A stretch of DNA of 64,000 nucleotides from Cereibacter ovatus. GTDB taxonomy: Bacteria; Pseudomonadota; Alphaproteobacteria; Rhodobacterales; Rhodobacteraceae. Below are positions 27,234-36,707 of the stretch, in pieces. Every line of letters starts with the position of its first letter. Positions within the stretch are counted from its first letter, which is position 1. Made by a program: the position numbers and the translations under genes. A model generated the notes under the pieces. It did not search any database. It worked only from the letters and a program-made list of their open reading frames with translations, and was not told where the DNA came from. The stretch spans positions 372,001 to 436,000 of the forward strand of contig NZ_OAOQ01000001.1 in NCBI RefSeq assembly GCF_900207575.1, written 5' to 3'.

Positions 27234-28502
27234 ATGTCGATCAACACCGCCCTGTCGGGCCTTGCCGCCGCCCAGCACGATATCGCCGCCACCTCGCACA
27301 ACATCGCCAACGTGGGCACCATCGGCTTCCGCGGCAGCCGGGCCGAATTCGCGGATGTGTTCAACGCCTCGCCCTACAGCATCGCGCGGACCGCCGTGGG
27401 CTCGGGGGTGCAGACGCTGCGCACCGCGATGCAATTCGGGCAGGGCTCGGTCGTGGCCACCGGCAACACGCTGGATCTGGCGGTCGAGGGGCAGGGCTTC
27501 TTCGCCTGCGAACCGGCGGTCGGTCCGAATTCGGCCAAGCCCGAACCGATCTATACCCGCGCGGGCGCCTTCGGGTTGAATGCGGACGGGGTGGCGGTGA
27601 ATGCGTCGGGGCAAAGCCTGCTGGCATGGCCGGTCAGCGTTGAAGGCGACGCGCTGAGCCAGGTGCCGGGCACTGCCCAACCCCTGAAGATCCCGCTGAC
27701 CATGGGGGCGCCGGTCGCGACGGGCAGCATCGTGATGACGGTGGATCTGCCGACCGATGGTGCGATGCTGGGCCAGCAGGGCGCGGTGCCGCCCGTGGAC
27801 GCCTTCGATCCGGCCAACCCCACCACCTATGCCGCCGTCACCGCCGTTCCGGTCTTTGACGCCAACGGCAATGCCGTCGAGGCGGCGGCCTATTTCATCA
27901 AGACCGCCAATCCCGACGCGCTGACCCCCGAAACCGGCTGGGCGCTTCGCCTTGTGGTCGGCGGAGAGGTGATGACCCCGGCCGAAGGCGACCTGAGCTT
28001 TGACGCCACCGGCACGCTGATCGGCACGGGACAGCAAAGCTTCACCTCGGGGATGGGCAAGCCCTATACATTGCAACTGGCCGGAACCGTGCTGGCCGAC
28101 CGCAGCTTCGAAGTGAACACCGTCGCGCAGGACGGCAAAAGCGCCGCCGCCCTGACCAGCCTCGAGGTCGATTCCAGCGGCACCGTCTGGGCAGCCTATG
28201 GCGCGGGCATTCCGGTGGCGATGGGGCAGGTGGTGCTGGTGACCTTCGCCAACCCGCAGGCGCTGCGGGCGCTGGGGGCCTCGGGCTTTGCCGCCACCGC
28301 GGATTCGGGCCAGCCGGTTGCAGGCACCGCGGGGGATTCGGGCTTCGGCATCATCCGTGCCGGCGCGCTGGAACACGCCAACGTCGACCTGACCGAGGAA
28401 CTGGTCCACCTCATCACCGCGCAGCGCAACTATCAGGCCTCGGCCAAGGCGCTTGAGACCTCGAATTCGCTGATGCAGACGATCATGAACATCCGCAGCT
28501 AA
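27234..28502 (+). CDS. flgE: Flagellar hook protein FlgE
   Basis: FlgE forms the universal joint between rod and filament and is exported by the flagellar type III system. At 422 residues the N-terminal D0 region is SINTALSGLAAAQHDIAATS followed by HNIANVGTIGFRG; the C-terminal D0 helix is LVHLITAQRNYQASAKALET. GGAG lies 8 nt before the ATG. The central D1/D2 part is slightly longer than in E. coli. The hook length is presumably set by the FliK encoded later in the window. Confidence 0.94.
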   Translation: MSINTALSGLAAAQHDIAATSHNIANVGTIGFRGSRAEFADVFNASPYSIARTAVGSGVQTLRTAMQFGQGSVVATGNTLDLAVEGQGFFACEPAVGPNSAKPEPIYTRAGAFGLNADGVAVNASGQSLLAWPVSVEGDALSQVPGTAQPLKIPLTMGAPVATGSIVMTVDLPTDGAMLGQQGAVPPVDAFDPANPTTYAAVTAVPVFDANGNAVEAAAYFIKTANPDALTPETGWALRLVVGGEVMTPAEGDLSFDATGTLIGTGQQSFTSGMGKPYTLQLAGTVLADRSFEVNTVAQDGKSAAALTSLEVDSSGTVWAAYGAGIPVAMGQVVLVTFANPQALRALGASGFAATADSGQPVAGTAGDSGFGIIRAGALEHANVDLTEELVHLITAQRNYQASAKALETSNSLMQTIMNIRS

Positions 28503-28510
28503 GGCAGGCC

Positions 28511-29266
28511 ATGGACCGGCTGATCCATACCGCGCTGAATTCACTGGCGAACCTGCGCGACAGCCGGGTGATTCAGGCCCAGAACCTTGCCAATCAGACG
28601 GTGCCGGGCTTTCGGCGCGATCTGGCGAACGAGGGCGATCCACGCTTTCTGAAGGCGCTGGACGAAGCCTCGGCCCGGGCCTTCCAGACCGAGCGCGGGC
28701 CACACAGCTTTTCGTCGCTGCCGGGCACGATGACCCAGACCGGCCAGCCGTTGGATGTGGCCATCGCCGAAGAGGGGTGGTTCTACATCCAGCCCGACGG
28801 CGGCGAGCCGGCGCTGTCGCGGCGCGGCGACCTGCGGCTGACTGCCGACGGCCAGCTGGTGAACGGCGCGGGCGAGGCGATGCTGGATCAGGGGCTTCAG
28901 CCGATCCAGCTGCCGCCGGTGCGGGCGCTGACCATCGACGACGCCGGCCGCATCACCTTCGAGGCGCAGGACGCCCCCGAGGGACAGGTGACCGAAGGCC
29001 CGGTGCTGGCCACCGTCATTCCGCAAGGCGTCGAGTTGCGCAAATCCCCCGATGGCCGGGTGCGCGCCGGAGATGCGCCGCTGCCGGCGCCCGATCAGCG
29101 CGCGAAGGTGCTTCAGGGGGTGCTGGAAGCCTCGAACGTGAACACGATGGAGGAACTGGTGGCCTCGATCGAGTTGCAGCGCAGTTTCGAATTGAACCTG
29201 CGGATGATCTCGACCGCGAAGGAACTGGACGAGACCGGCTCGCGGCTGTTGCGCCCGCCGGAATAG
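28511..29266 (+). CDS. flgF: Flagellar proximal rod protein FlgF
   Basis: FlgF is the last proximal-rod component, 251 residues. It shows IQAQNLANQTVPGFRRDLAN near the N-terminus, the DVAIAEEGWFYIQPDGGEPA segment shared with FlgG/FlgE, and the C-terminal VNTMEELVASIELQRSFELN. It is the final gene of the first hook-rod group: a large inverted repeat begins 9 nt after its stop codon, and flgG has its own sigma-54 promoter. Confidence 0.93.
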   Translation: MDRLIHTALNSLANLRDSRVIQAQNLANQTVPGFRRDLANEGDPRFLKALDEASARAFQTERGPHSFSSLPGTMTQTGQPLDVAIAEEGWFYIQPDGGEPALSRRGDLRLTADGQLVNGAGEAMLDQGLQPIQLPPVRALTIDDAGRITFEAQDAPEGQVTEGPVLATVIPQGVELRKSPDGRVRAGDAPLPAPDQRAKVLQGVLEASNVNTMEELVASIELQRSFELNLRMISTAKELDETGSRLLRPPE

Positions 29267-29274
29267 GCGCGGGC

Positions 29275-29402
29275 CGCGCCCCCGGACCCAGGCCCGGACG
29301 GCGACCGTCCGTCCCCCGGACGCAGGCTTGCGATCTGGTGCCGGTGCGCGTCTGCCCCCGAAGGCCCAACGCTGCCACAAAGGGCCTGGGTCCGGGAGCG
29401 CG
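29275..29402. repeat. Long inverted repeat between flgF and flgG
   Basis: Arms 29275-29295 and 29382-29402 are complementary at 20 of 21 positions, including the perfect 15-nt CCCGGACCCAGGCCC and its complement. A smaller 7-bp hairpin (29295-29301 with 29305-29311) sits inside. It starts right after the flgF stop and ends about 80 nt before the flgG promoter. It may separate transcription of the two groups or stabilise the flgF message; no T-run is present. Confidence 0.6.
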
Positions 29403-29484
29403 CGCCCCGGCCGATGGCGGCCCACCCCCCCCTGTGGCGCGCAGCCCCCCCCCATGGCGCGCAGTCGGCATGAGGTTCGGGGGC

Positions 29485-29500
29485 TGGCACGGGCCTTGCA
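29485..29500 (+). promoter_or_regulatory. Sigma-54 promoter of flgG operon (perfect consensus)
   Basis: TGGCACGGGCCTTGCA is a full match to TGGCACGRNNNTTGCW. The transcription start should lie near 29511, giving a ~22-nt leader with an AGGAG ribosome site before flgG. It probably serves flgG, flgH, flgI, flgJ, flgK and flgL. Confidence 0.88.
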
Positions 29501-29533
29501 GACCGACAGGCGAAAGCGCCCGAAGGAGCCCCG

Positions 29534-30322
29534 ATGTCCAGCAATGCGATGCATGTCGCCGCCACCGGCCTGAACGCCCAGCAGACCCGGTTGCAGGTGA
29601 TCTCGAACAACCTTGCCAACGTCAACACCACCGGCTTCAAGCGCGACCGCGCCAATTTCGAAAGCCTGCTGTATCAGACCTACAAGCCCGCGGGTGCCCA
29701 GACCTCCGAAGGCACGAACATGACTTCGGCCTCGGCGGTGGGCACGGGGGTGCGCGTGGTATCCACCGAAAAGCTTTACACCCAGGGCTCGCTGGTCAAC
29801 ACCGGCAATGCGCTGGATGTGGCCATCGACGGGATGGGCTTCTTTCAGGTGCTGATGCCCGACGGGCGCATGGGCTATACCCGCAACGGCACCTTTTCGC
29901 AAAGCGCCGACGGCACGCTGACCACGCCTTCGGGCTATGTGGTCCAGCCCGAAATCCAGCTGCCCGAAGGAGCGGTGTCCATCACCATCTCGGCCGACGG
30001 GATCGTCAGCGCCCTGATGCCTGACGAGATCGAGGCGCAGGAGCTGGGCCAGATCACCATCGCCAGCTTTGCCAATCCGCGCGGCCTGCAACCCGTGGGC
30101 GAGACCTTTGCCGTCGAAACCGCCGCCTCGGGCGAGGCGGTGATCGGCACCCCGACCGAGCCGGGTTTCGGCAAGCTGGTTCAGGGTTCGCTTGAATCGT
30201 CGAACGTCAATGTGGTGCAGGAACTGGTCGACATGATCGAGACCCAGCGCGCCTACGAGGTCAATTCCAAGTCCATCTCGGCCTCGAACGAGATGCTGCA
30301 ATTCCTTGCCAACAAGCTTTGA
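29534..30322 (+). CDS. flgG: Flagellar distal rod protein FlgG
   Basis: FlgG builds the distal rod that passes through the P and L rings. At 262 residues, the family-standard length, it has the N-terminal VISNNLANVNTTGFKRDRAN and C-terminal VNVVQELVDMIETQRAYEVN motifs, which are almost canonical. AGGAG lies 6 nt before the ATG. It is first in the second axial operon and is followed within 8 nt by flgH. Confidence 0.95.
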   Translation: MSSNAMHVAATGLNAQQTRLQVISNNLANVNTTGFKRDRANFESLLYQTYKPAGAQTSEGTNMTSASAVGTGVRVVSTEKLYTQGSLVNTGNALDVAIDGMGFFQVLMPDGRMGYTRNGTFSQSADGTLTTPSGYVVQPEIQLPEGAVSITISADGIVSALMPDEIEAQELGQITIASFANPRGLQPVGETFAVETAASGEAVIGTPTEPGFGKLVQGSLESSNVNVVQELVDMIETQRAYEVNSKSISASNEMLQFLANKL

Positions 30323-30330
30323 GATCCGTC

Positions 30331-30990
30331 ATGTCCCGCCGCGCCCTGCTGTTTCTTGTCCTGCCCCTTGCCGCCTGTTCGACCCATATCGAGGATCGCG
30401 CCTCGGAAGCCTGGGCGCCGGTCTATCCGGTCGAACAGCCCGCCCCGACCGATGCGATGCCCACGGGCGGGATCTATTCCGCCTCGTCGCGCGGATTGTT
30501 CGTGTCGGACCGGCGCGCGGCGCGGGTGGGCGACATCCTGACCGTGCAGTTCACCGAGAAATTCTCGGCCTCGAAATCGCAGAGCGCCTCGGGCGCGCGC
30601 AGCAACGATTATGAAATCGACCTGCCCGATGCGCTGACGCTGGGGCTGGACAATGGCGCGCTGACCAACAGCACCGATCAGGGCTTTTCGGGCCGGGGGG
30701 CGGCGTCGCAGTCCAACTCGCTGCGCGGGCGGATGTCGGTGTCGGTGACCCGCGTGCTGCCGGGCGGCAATCTCGAGGTGATGGGTCAGAAGCTGCTGAC
30801 GCTGAACAACGGCAACGAATATGTCCGGCTGAAGGGCGTGGTGCGCCCCGAGGATATCGGCCCGGACAATGTCGTGGTCTCGGACCGGATCGCCCATGCC
30901 GAGATCAAGTATGTCGGCGCGGGCGACACGGCCGATACCGCAAAACCGGGCTGGCTGCGGCGCGGCCTTGCCGTGGTCTCGCCGCTGTGA
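30331..30990 (+). CDS. flgH: Flagellar L-ring lipoprotein FlgH
   Basis: FlgH forms the outer-membrane L ring. The ATG at 30331 gives 219 residues with an immediate lipoprotein signal ([16 protein letters not shown]), lipidation at Cys16; an upstream in-frame TTG at 30319 would only add four residues. Family motifs include [12 protein letters not shown] and [20 protein letters not shown]. It overlaps flgI by 4 nt (GTGA). Confidence 0.94.
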   Translation: MSRRALLFLVLPLAACSTHIEDRASEAWAPVYPVEQPAPTDAMPTGGIYSASSRGLFVSDRRAARVGDILTVQFTEKFSASKSQSASGARSNDYEIDLPDALTLGLDNGALTNSTDQGFSGRGAASQSNSLRGRMSVSVTRVLPGGNLEVMGQKLLTLNNGNEYVRLKGVVRPEDIGPDNVVVSDRIAHAEIKYVGAGDTADTAKPGWLRRGLAVVSPL

Positions 30991-32108
30991 GGGGCGCGGG
31001 CCTTCTTCTTGCCGTGCTTCTGGCGCTTCAGCCCGCTGCGGGGTTCGCGGACCGGCTGAAGGATCTGGCGACGGTGGCGGGGGTCCGCTCGAACCCCTTG
31101 GTGGGTTATGGCATTGTCGTGGGCCTGTCGGGGACCGGCGACGGCAATTCGCAACTGACGCAGCAATCGATGCAGTCGCTGATCTCGCGGCTGGGGCTGT
31201 CGGTCGAAACCGGCGATCTGAAGGCGAAGAATGCCGCCGCGGTGATGGTGACGGCCGACCTGCCGCCGTTCCTGAAAACCGGCCAGCGGCTGGATGTCAC
31301 TGCCTCGACGGTGGGGCAGGCCAAATCGCTGAAGGGCGGCACGCTGCTGATGACGCCGCTTCTGGGCGCCGATGGCGAGGTTTACGCCATCGCGCAGGGC
31401 AATCTGATCGTGGGCGGGTTGGGGGTCGAGGGTCAGGACGGCTCGTCCTTGACGGTGAACATCCCGACCGTGGGCCGGGTGCCGGGCGGGGCCAATGTCG
31501 AAAAGATGGTCGACACGCCGTTTCTGGAATCGGACCATCTGATCCTGAACCTGAACCGGGGCGATTTCTCGACCGCGGCGGCGGTGGCCGAAGGGGTCAA
31601 CCGCACCTTCGGGCCGGATGTGGCGGTGGCGCTGGATGGTACCTCGATCCGGGTCCGCGCGCCGGCCGACCCGGCGCAGCGCGTCAGCTTCATGAGCCTG
31701 CTGGAAAATATCGAGGTCGATCCCGCGCCCCCGGTGGCGCGGGTCGTGGTCAATTCGCGCACCGGAACCGTGGTGATCGGCGGGACGGTGAAGGTCACCC
31801 CCGCCGCTGTCACGCATGGATCGTTGACCGTGCGCGTGACCGAAGATCAGCGCGTGACGCAAGGGGCGACGGTGGTGGCCGGAAACGGCGGCACCGTGGT
31901 CGCCCCGGGCGAGCCGGTGGTGACGCAGGACAGCGGCATTGCCGTGCAGGAAGACCCGGCCAAGGCCTTCGTGTTCGATCCCGGTGTCTCGCTCAGTTCG
32001 CTGGTGGATGCGATCAATGCGGTGGGCGCCAGCCCGTCGGATCTGGTGGCGATCCTCGAGGCGCTGCGCGAGGCGGGTGCCCTGCGCGCCGAACTGGTGG
32101 TGATCTGA
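30987..32108 (+). CDS. flgI: Flagellar P-ring protein FlgI
   Basis: FlgI forms the periplasmic P ring around the rod. At 373 residues it starts at a GTG overlapping the flgH stop and has a Sec signal peptide cut near residue 20 ([11 protein letters not shown]). Conserved features include [16 protein letters not shown] near the N-terminus and [11 protein letters not shown] in the C-terminal half. The flgA chaperone for P-ring assembly is not encoded in this window. A short ORF overlaps its stop codon. Confidence 0.95.
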   Translation: MRGAGLLLAVLLALQPAAGFADRLKDLATVAGVRSNPLVGYGIVVGLSGTGDGNSQLTQQSMQSLISRLGLSVETGDLKAKNAAAVMVTADLPPFLKTGQRLDVTASTVGQAKSLKGGTLLMTPLLGADGEVYAIAQGNLIVGGLGVEGQDGSSLTVNIPTVGRVPGGANVEKMVDTPFLESDHLILNLNRGDFSTAAAVAEGVNRTFGPDVAVALDGTSIRVRAPADPAQRVSFMSLLENIEVDPAPPVARVVVNSRTGTVVIGGTVKVTPAAVTHGSLTVRVTEDQRVTQGATVVAGNGGTVVAPGEPVVTQDSGIAVQEDPAKAFVFDPGVSLSSLVDAINAVGASPSDLVAILEALREAGALRAELVVI

Positions 32109-32296
32109 TGGCCCAGCCCCCCGGCCCGATCCGTCCCGCACAGGTCGCCTGGGTCGATGCCCGGGGCCATGGCCGGGAAAGCAGCGCCGGGGCGGGGGGG
32201 CCGATGGCGGCGCCTGTTGTTGGCCCCGTCCTCAAGAAACCGGCGGCTTCGGTTTGCCGCCCGATCCGCAGGAAAGGACAGATCCGATGGACGTGA
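32108..32296 (+). CDS. Possible small protein between flgI and flgJ
   Basis: A 62-codon frame opens with an ATG sharing one base with the flgI stop (TGATG) and ends 10 nt inside flgJ. The product is Pro/Gly/Ala-rich at first, then basic (LKKPAASVCRPIRRKGQIRW). No domain is recognised. The tight coupling and the otherwise unexplained 178-nt gap between flgI and flgJ argue for it; the biased composition argues against it. Confidence 0.35.
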   Translation: MAQPPGPIRPAQVAWVDARGHGRESSAGAGGPMAAPVVGPVLKKPAASVCRPIRRKGQIRWT

Positions 32297-32592
32297 CCTT
32301 CCGCCCGCTTGCGCAGCCTTCGGCCATGTCGCTGTCGGGCGCGCGTCCCGAACCCGGCGGCAGTCAGGATCTGCGCAAGGCCGCCGAAGGCTTTGAATCG
32401 CTGTTCGTGTCCGAATTGCTGAAGGGCGGCCGCGCCGGCCTGCCGGGGGGCGATCTGCTGGGCAATGCCGGTGTCGATGCGGCGCGCGATCTGCTGGACA
32501 TGGAACTGGCCCGCGCCGCGGCCGGGCGCGCGGGTCTTGGCATCGCCGATGCGATCGAGCGTCAGTTCGCCCCTCTGGTGAAGGTAAGGTAA
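32287..32592 (+). CDS. flgJ: Rod-capping protein FlgJ, single-domain form
   Basis: FlgJ is the scaffold for rod assembly. At 101 residues it contains only the N-terminal rod-binding domain (RKAAEGFESLFVSELLKGGR, LDMELARAAA). The C-terminal peptidoglycan hydrolase domain found in enteric FlgJ is absent; the separate SltF muramidase encoded downstream supplies that activity. The ATG at 32287 follows an AGGAAAGGA stretch. flgK begins 4 nt after the stop. Confidence 0.9.
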   Translation: MDVTFRPLAQPSAMSLSGARPEPGGSQDLRKAAEGFESLFVSELLKGGRAGLPGGDLLGNAGVDAARDLLDMELARAAAGRAGLGIADAIERQFAPLVKVR

Positions 32593-32596
32593 GCCT

Positions 32597-35500
32597 TTGT
32601 CCATCCTTGACATTGCCCGCTCTGGCATCCTGTCCTATCGCACGGCGCTGTCGGTCACGGCCGAGAACATCGCCAATGTGAACACCGAAGGCTACATCCG
32701 GCGCGAGGTGTCTCTGGTGCAGTCTCCGGGCGGGCAGACCACGCCGACCTCGGGGGCGACATCGGGCCAAGGTGTCCGGGTCGAGGACGTGCGGCGCGCC
32801 TTCGACGGGCTGGTGGCGGCGCGGCTGAACGCGGCGACCGGATCGGCCAGTTCTGCCACCAGTTTCGACGCCACGGCAGGTGCCATCGAGACGCTGTTCC
32901 TGTCGGGTGCGGGCAGCGTTCCGCAGTCCTTGGAAGGCTTTTTCAATGCGGTGAACGCGCTGTCGGCCAGTCCCGCGGATGGCGCGCTGCGGCAGGTGTT
33001 CATCGCGGCGGGTGACGATCTGGCCTATTCGGTGACGCAGGTCGCGGGCGGACTTGCCGGCCTGCGATCCGAGGTGCTGACGATGGCCGGTCAGGCGGCG
33101 GCACTGGCCTCCAGCCAACTGGCCCAGCTTGCCGACCTGAACGGTCGCATGGTGGGCTCGTCTCAGGGGTCGCTGAACCCGCTGCTGGACGAACGTGACC
33201 GGCTGTTGCGCGAGTTGTCGGGCACCATCGGGATTTCGGCCAGTTTCGACAGTGGCGGCCGCGTGCGGGTGACGCTGGGATCGGCGCCCGGGGGGCCGGT
33301 TCTGCTGGAAGGCGATGTGGCGACCGGGATCGGTCTGGCCGAGGCGGGCGGTCTGGTCTTGAACCTGACCCGTGGCGGCGTCACCAGTCAGACCCGCCAG
33401 CTTTCGGGCGGCACGCTTCAGGGGCTGGCGGCATCGCTTGGGGCGGTGGATGCGGCTGCGGCCGAACTGGATGCGCTGGCCAGCCATATCGCGACCGAGA
33501 TGAACGCGGTTCACCGGCAGGGGCTGGATCAGACCGGACAGCTTGGCGGTGATCTGTTCGCGCTTGACGGCTGGCAGGTCACGGCGATGGCCACCAACGG
33601 CGGCAATGCCCGCGCCGAGGTCGTGGATTTCGACATGGATCTGGCACCCAGCCCGCTGACGCTGGTGCGCGACGGGGCGGCGGGCCTGTGGCGGGCCCTG
33701 GACGCCGGCGGCGCCGAGCTTGCCAGCGGTGCCGACACGTTGGCACTGGACGGGTTGACGCTGCGACTGACGGGGACGGCTGCGAATGGCGACCGGCTGG
33801 TGCTGACCGCGCGTCAGGACAGGGCCATCGACATGCGCTTCGTGCCGACGAGCACGCGCCAGATCGCCGCCGCGGCCGCCACGCTGGTCAGCAGCGCGGC
33901 CTCGAACGCGGGCAGCGCCACGGCGACGATGACCCCGGTGACGGTGGCGCCGCCTGCGGGGCTGGGCACGGTGGCCGATCTGCTTTCGGATGCGCCCGCC
34001 GCCGCTTCGGCCGTGCCGCTGATCCGCGCGGGGGTGGTGGGCTATGTGCCGGCGGGGGCGGCCTCACTTAGCCTTGCCAGCCTTGGAACGCAGGCGCAGC
34101 AGGAATTCGCGCTGACCGATGCCGAGGCTGCGGGCGCCACGCTGCTGTCGTTTTCCGTGGGCGGCACGCTGCATCAGTTCGACCTGTCGACGCTGGGCGC
34201 GGGATCGGCCGGCGATCTGGCCGCGGCGCTGAATGCGGGCGCGGTGGGGATGGCGGGGGAAACGCTGGCCGGGCTTGGCATTGTCGCCTCGGGCGGGGCG
34301 GGGCGGTTTGCGCTGTCGCTGGGCGCGGGCGATTTCGACGCCGGTGCCAGCATCACCGGCCCCGGGATCGCGGCCGCGGGCAACCCGACCCCGGCCGAGC
34401 CTGCGGGCGGCACGATCCAGATCATCACCCGCGACGGCCGCCATATCGCCGGCACGCCGCTGTCCTCGGCCGAGGTCGCGCTGCTGCTGACGGAAGAGAA
34501 CGGCTTTCTGCCCGGCGCGGTCTATACCTACACCGCCGACTATCTGAATGCGGCCGACGGGACCGGCTATCGCGGACTGGGTTTTGACAGTGTCACCCTG
34601 CCGGGTCAGCAGACATTGTCGCTGAGCATCGCCGCGCCCACGCTGGGCGCCTCGGGCAGTGTGGGTGCGGCCAGCACCGCGGCCAGCCTTGCCGTCGATG
34701 GCGGGACCGGCCTGCCGGTCGTGATCGACATCCCGGCCGGTGCCTCGGCGCGGCGCGTGGCCGACATGCTGAACGCAGCCCTTGACGGGATCGAGGCGGC
34801 GGCCAGCACCGCGGTCGAGATCGCGGCCCCCGCTGACGGGATGCTGAGCTTTCGCCTTGGCGGCGGCACCGCCACACCGCTGACGATCAGCGGTGCGGTT
34901 TCGGGCGGGCGGATGGACGGTCTGGCGCAGGCGGTGAACTCGGTCACCTCGGCCACCGGCGTGCGGGCCGAGCTTTCGCCCGACGGCACGCGGCTGCTGC
35001 TGATCCAGGACGAGGGCGAGGATATCGCGCTGACCTCGGTTCGCCATGATGCGGGGGCTGCGGTCACGCTGCGGGCGACGGCAACGGATGGCACGGCTTC
35101 CACAGGCACGGTCACGCTGGCCGGCGCCTCCGACAGCGTGCGGTTCACCGGGCAGATCCGGCTTGGTTCGGCCACCGGATTTGCGGCCGATCTGGACGGA
35201 ATCCGGCAGGATGCGACCGTCGATCCGATGCTTGGCGGTCTTGTCGCGCGCAGCACCAGTGCCGCGGGCGGGGTCGAGCGGTTCGCGTTCCGCCTTGATC
35301 CGGCGCTGGATGGGGCGGGCCTTGCGGCGGACGGGCTGTCCGGGGTGGCGGCCTCGGCCAGCTACAGCCTGACCCTTGGCAGCCGCAGCGTCAGCCTTGA
35401 TGCCGGCGCGGCCGGGGTGGTGGATGGGGCGGGGGTTGCGGCCTCGCTGGCGGCGCTGCTGCGCGAGGGCACGCCCTCGGCCGGACTGACGGGCCGGGCG

Positions 35501-36700
35501 CTGACCAGCCTTCCCGCCGAGGGCCGCACCCTGACCGTGTCGTATGACGGGCAAAGCTACACCTTGCGCATGACAGCCACCGGCATCAGCGTCGAGGGGG
35601 GCGAGTCCGGCCAGCTGACGGCGGCTTTCGATGCCTCGAACCGGCTGCGGATCACCGGGGCGGGGTCACTGGACGGGTCGGGGATCGTGGTCGACAGCGG
35701 GGCCGCGGCGGCCTTCGGGGTGGCGGCTGCCGATGCGCCAGTGTCGCGGCTGACCGGCGCGCCGGCCGATCCGGCCGACCTGCCCGCCAGTTTCGAGATC
35801 GAGATCGGCGGCACGCGCTGGATGCTGGATGCGGCGGCCGGCGGGATCACGGCGCCACCCGGTTTTCCGGGCACGGTGGCATGGGACGGCGACGGCCGGC
35901 TGGTTCTGGACGTGCCCGCCAGCGCCGGCGCGCTGCGGGTGCCGCCGCAGGACGGCGCCCGCGCCGCGGGCCTTGCGACCGAGGGCGCGCGGGTTGCGGT
36001 GACGGATGGCGGGCTGGTGCTGACCTCGACCATCGGCAGCCCGGTGGGGGCGGTGGCCGGGGCCACGGCGCTGGCCAGTCAGCGGCTGACGCTGACCGAT
36101 CTGCCCGACGAGGATCTGATCGTGGTGATGACCGGCAGCGGCGCCCTGCGACTGGCGGGATCGGTCGGGCCTGATACCGCCGCGCAGTTGCCGTCGGCCA
36201 TCGAGGTGCGGGTGACGGACGCGCAGACCGGCCGGATCGAGGTGTTCGATCAGGCCACCGGCCATTCCATCGCCACCCGGACGCTGGGCGCGGATGGCGC
36301 GGCGACGGTGGCCGGCCTGCGCATCAAGCTTTCGGGCCAGCCCGCGACCGGCGACAGCTTCTTCCTGACGCCCAATTCCGCCACCGCAGGCGGGGCCGAA
36401 ACCCTGGATCGGCTGCTTGATCTTGCCAATGGCGACCGCGCGACCGGGCGGGGGGGCTATGGGTCCGAATATGCCAACCTTCAGTCGCGCATCGGCGCGC
36501 AGGCCAAGGCCGCCACCGGCCGGGTCGCCACCACCGCAGCCGGGCTTGAGACCGCCCAGCGTGTCCATGCCAAGGCCACAGCCGTCGATCTGGACACCGA
36601 AGCCGCCCGGCTGATCGAACAGCAGCAGGCGTATCAGGCCTCCTCGCAGGTGCTGTCGGTGGCGCAAACCCTGTTCGAAACCCTTCTGAACGTGCTGTGA
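32597..36700 (+). CDS. flgK: Giant hook-filament junction protein FlgK (HAP1)
   Basis: FlgK is the first hook-associated protein. It starts at a TTG (32597) behind an AAGGTAAGG site; the sequence from SILDIARSGILSYRTAL with ENIANVNTEGYIRREVS is the canonical FlgK D0 start, and the C-terminus (LIEQQQAYQASSQVLSVAQT) is equally typical. At 1367 residues it is 2-2.5 times the usual 450-650. The extra ~800 residues are Ala/Gly/Thr-rich, beta-strand-like and Cys-free, and would project from the junction. A similarly large FlgK is, as I recall, known in R. sphaeroides. The rare start codon may limit production of a junction protein needed in few copies. Confidence 0.93.
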   Translation: MSILDIARSGILSYRTALSVTAENIANVNTEGYIRREVSLVQSPGGQTTPTSGATSGQGVRVEDVRRAFDGLVAARLNAATGSASSATSFDATAGAIETLFLSGAGSVPQSLEGFFNAVNALSASPADGALRQVFIAAGDDLAYSVTQVAGGLAGLRSEVLTMAGQAAALASSQLAQLADLNGRMVGSSQGSLNPLLDERDRLLRELSGTIGISASFDSGGRVRVTLGSAPGGPVLLEGDVATGIGLAEAGGLVLNLTRGGVTSQTRQLSGGTLQGLAASLGAVDAAAAELDALASHIATEMNAVHRQGLDQTGQLGGDLFALDGWQVTAMATNGGNARAEVVDFDMDLAPSPLTLVRDGAAGLWRALDAGGAELASGADTLALDGLTLRLTGTAANGDRLVLTARQDRAIDMRFVPTSTRQIAAAAATLVSSAASNAGSATATMTPVTVAPPAGLGTVADLLSDAPAAASAVPLIRAGVVGYVPAGAASLSLASLGTQAQQEFALTDAEAAGATLLSFSVGGTLHQFDLSTLGAGSAGDLAAALNAGAVGMAGETLAGLGIVASGGAGRFALSLGAGDFDAGASITGPGIAAAGNPTPAEPAGGTIQIITRDGRHIAGTPLSSAEVALLLTEENGFLPGAVYTYTADYLNAADGTGYRGLGFDSVTLPGQQTLSLSIAAPTLGASGSVGAASTAASLAVDGGTGLPVVIDIPAGASARRVADMLNAALDGIEAAASTAVEIAAPADGMLSFRLGGGTATPLTISGAVSGGRMDGLAQAVNSVTSATGVRAELSPDGTRLLLIQDEGEDIALTSVRHDAGAAVTLRATATDGTASTGTVTLAGASDSVRFTGQIRLGSATGFAADLDGIRQDATVDPMLGGLVARSTSAAGGVERFAFRLDPALDGAGLAADGLSGVAASASYSLTLGSRSVSLDAGAAGVVDGAGVAASLAALLREGTPSAGLTGRALTSLPAEGRTLTVSYDGQSYTLRMTATGISVEGGESGQLTAAFDASNRLRITGAGSLDGSGIVVDSGAAAAFGVAAADAPVSRLTGAPADPADLPASFEIEIGGTRWMLDAAAGGITAPPGFPGTVAWDGDGRLVLDVPASAGALRVPPQDGARAAGLATEGARVAVTDGGLVLTSTIGSPVGAVAGATALASQRLTLTDLPDEDLIVVMTGSGALRLAGSVGPDTAAQLPSAIEVRVTDAQTGRIEVFDQATGHSIATRTLGADGAATVAGLRIKLSGQPATGDSFFLTPNSATAGGAETLDRLLDLANGDRATGRGGYGSEYANLQSRIGAQAKAATGRVATTAAGLETAQRVHAKATAVDLDTEAARLIEQQQAYQASSQVLSVAQTLFETLLNVL

Positions 36701-36707
36701 GGGCGCC

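Noticed and set aside
34064-35554. 496-codon minus-strand frame opposite flgK
   Set aside because: Composition is biased and there is no domain or ribosome site; it results from high GC at third positions in the FlgK repeat-like insert.
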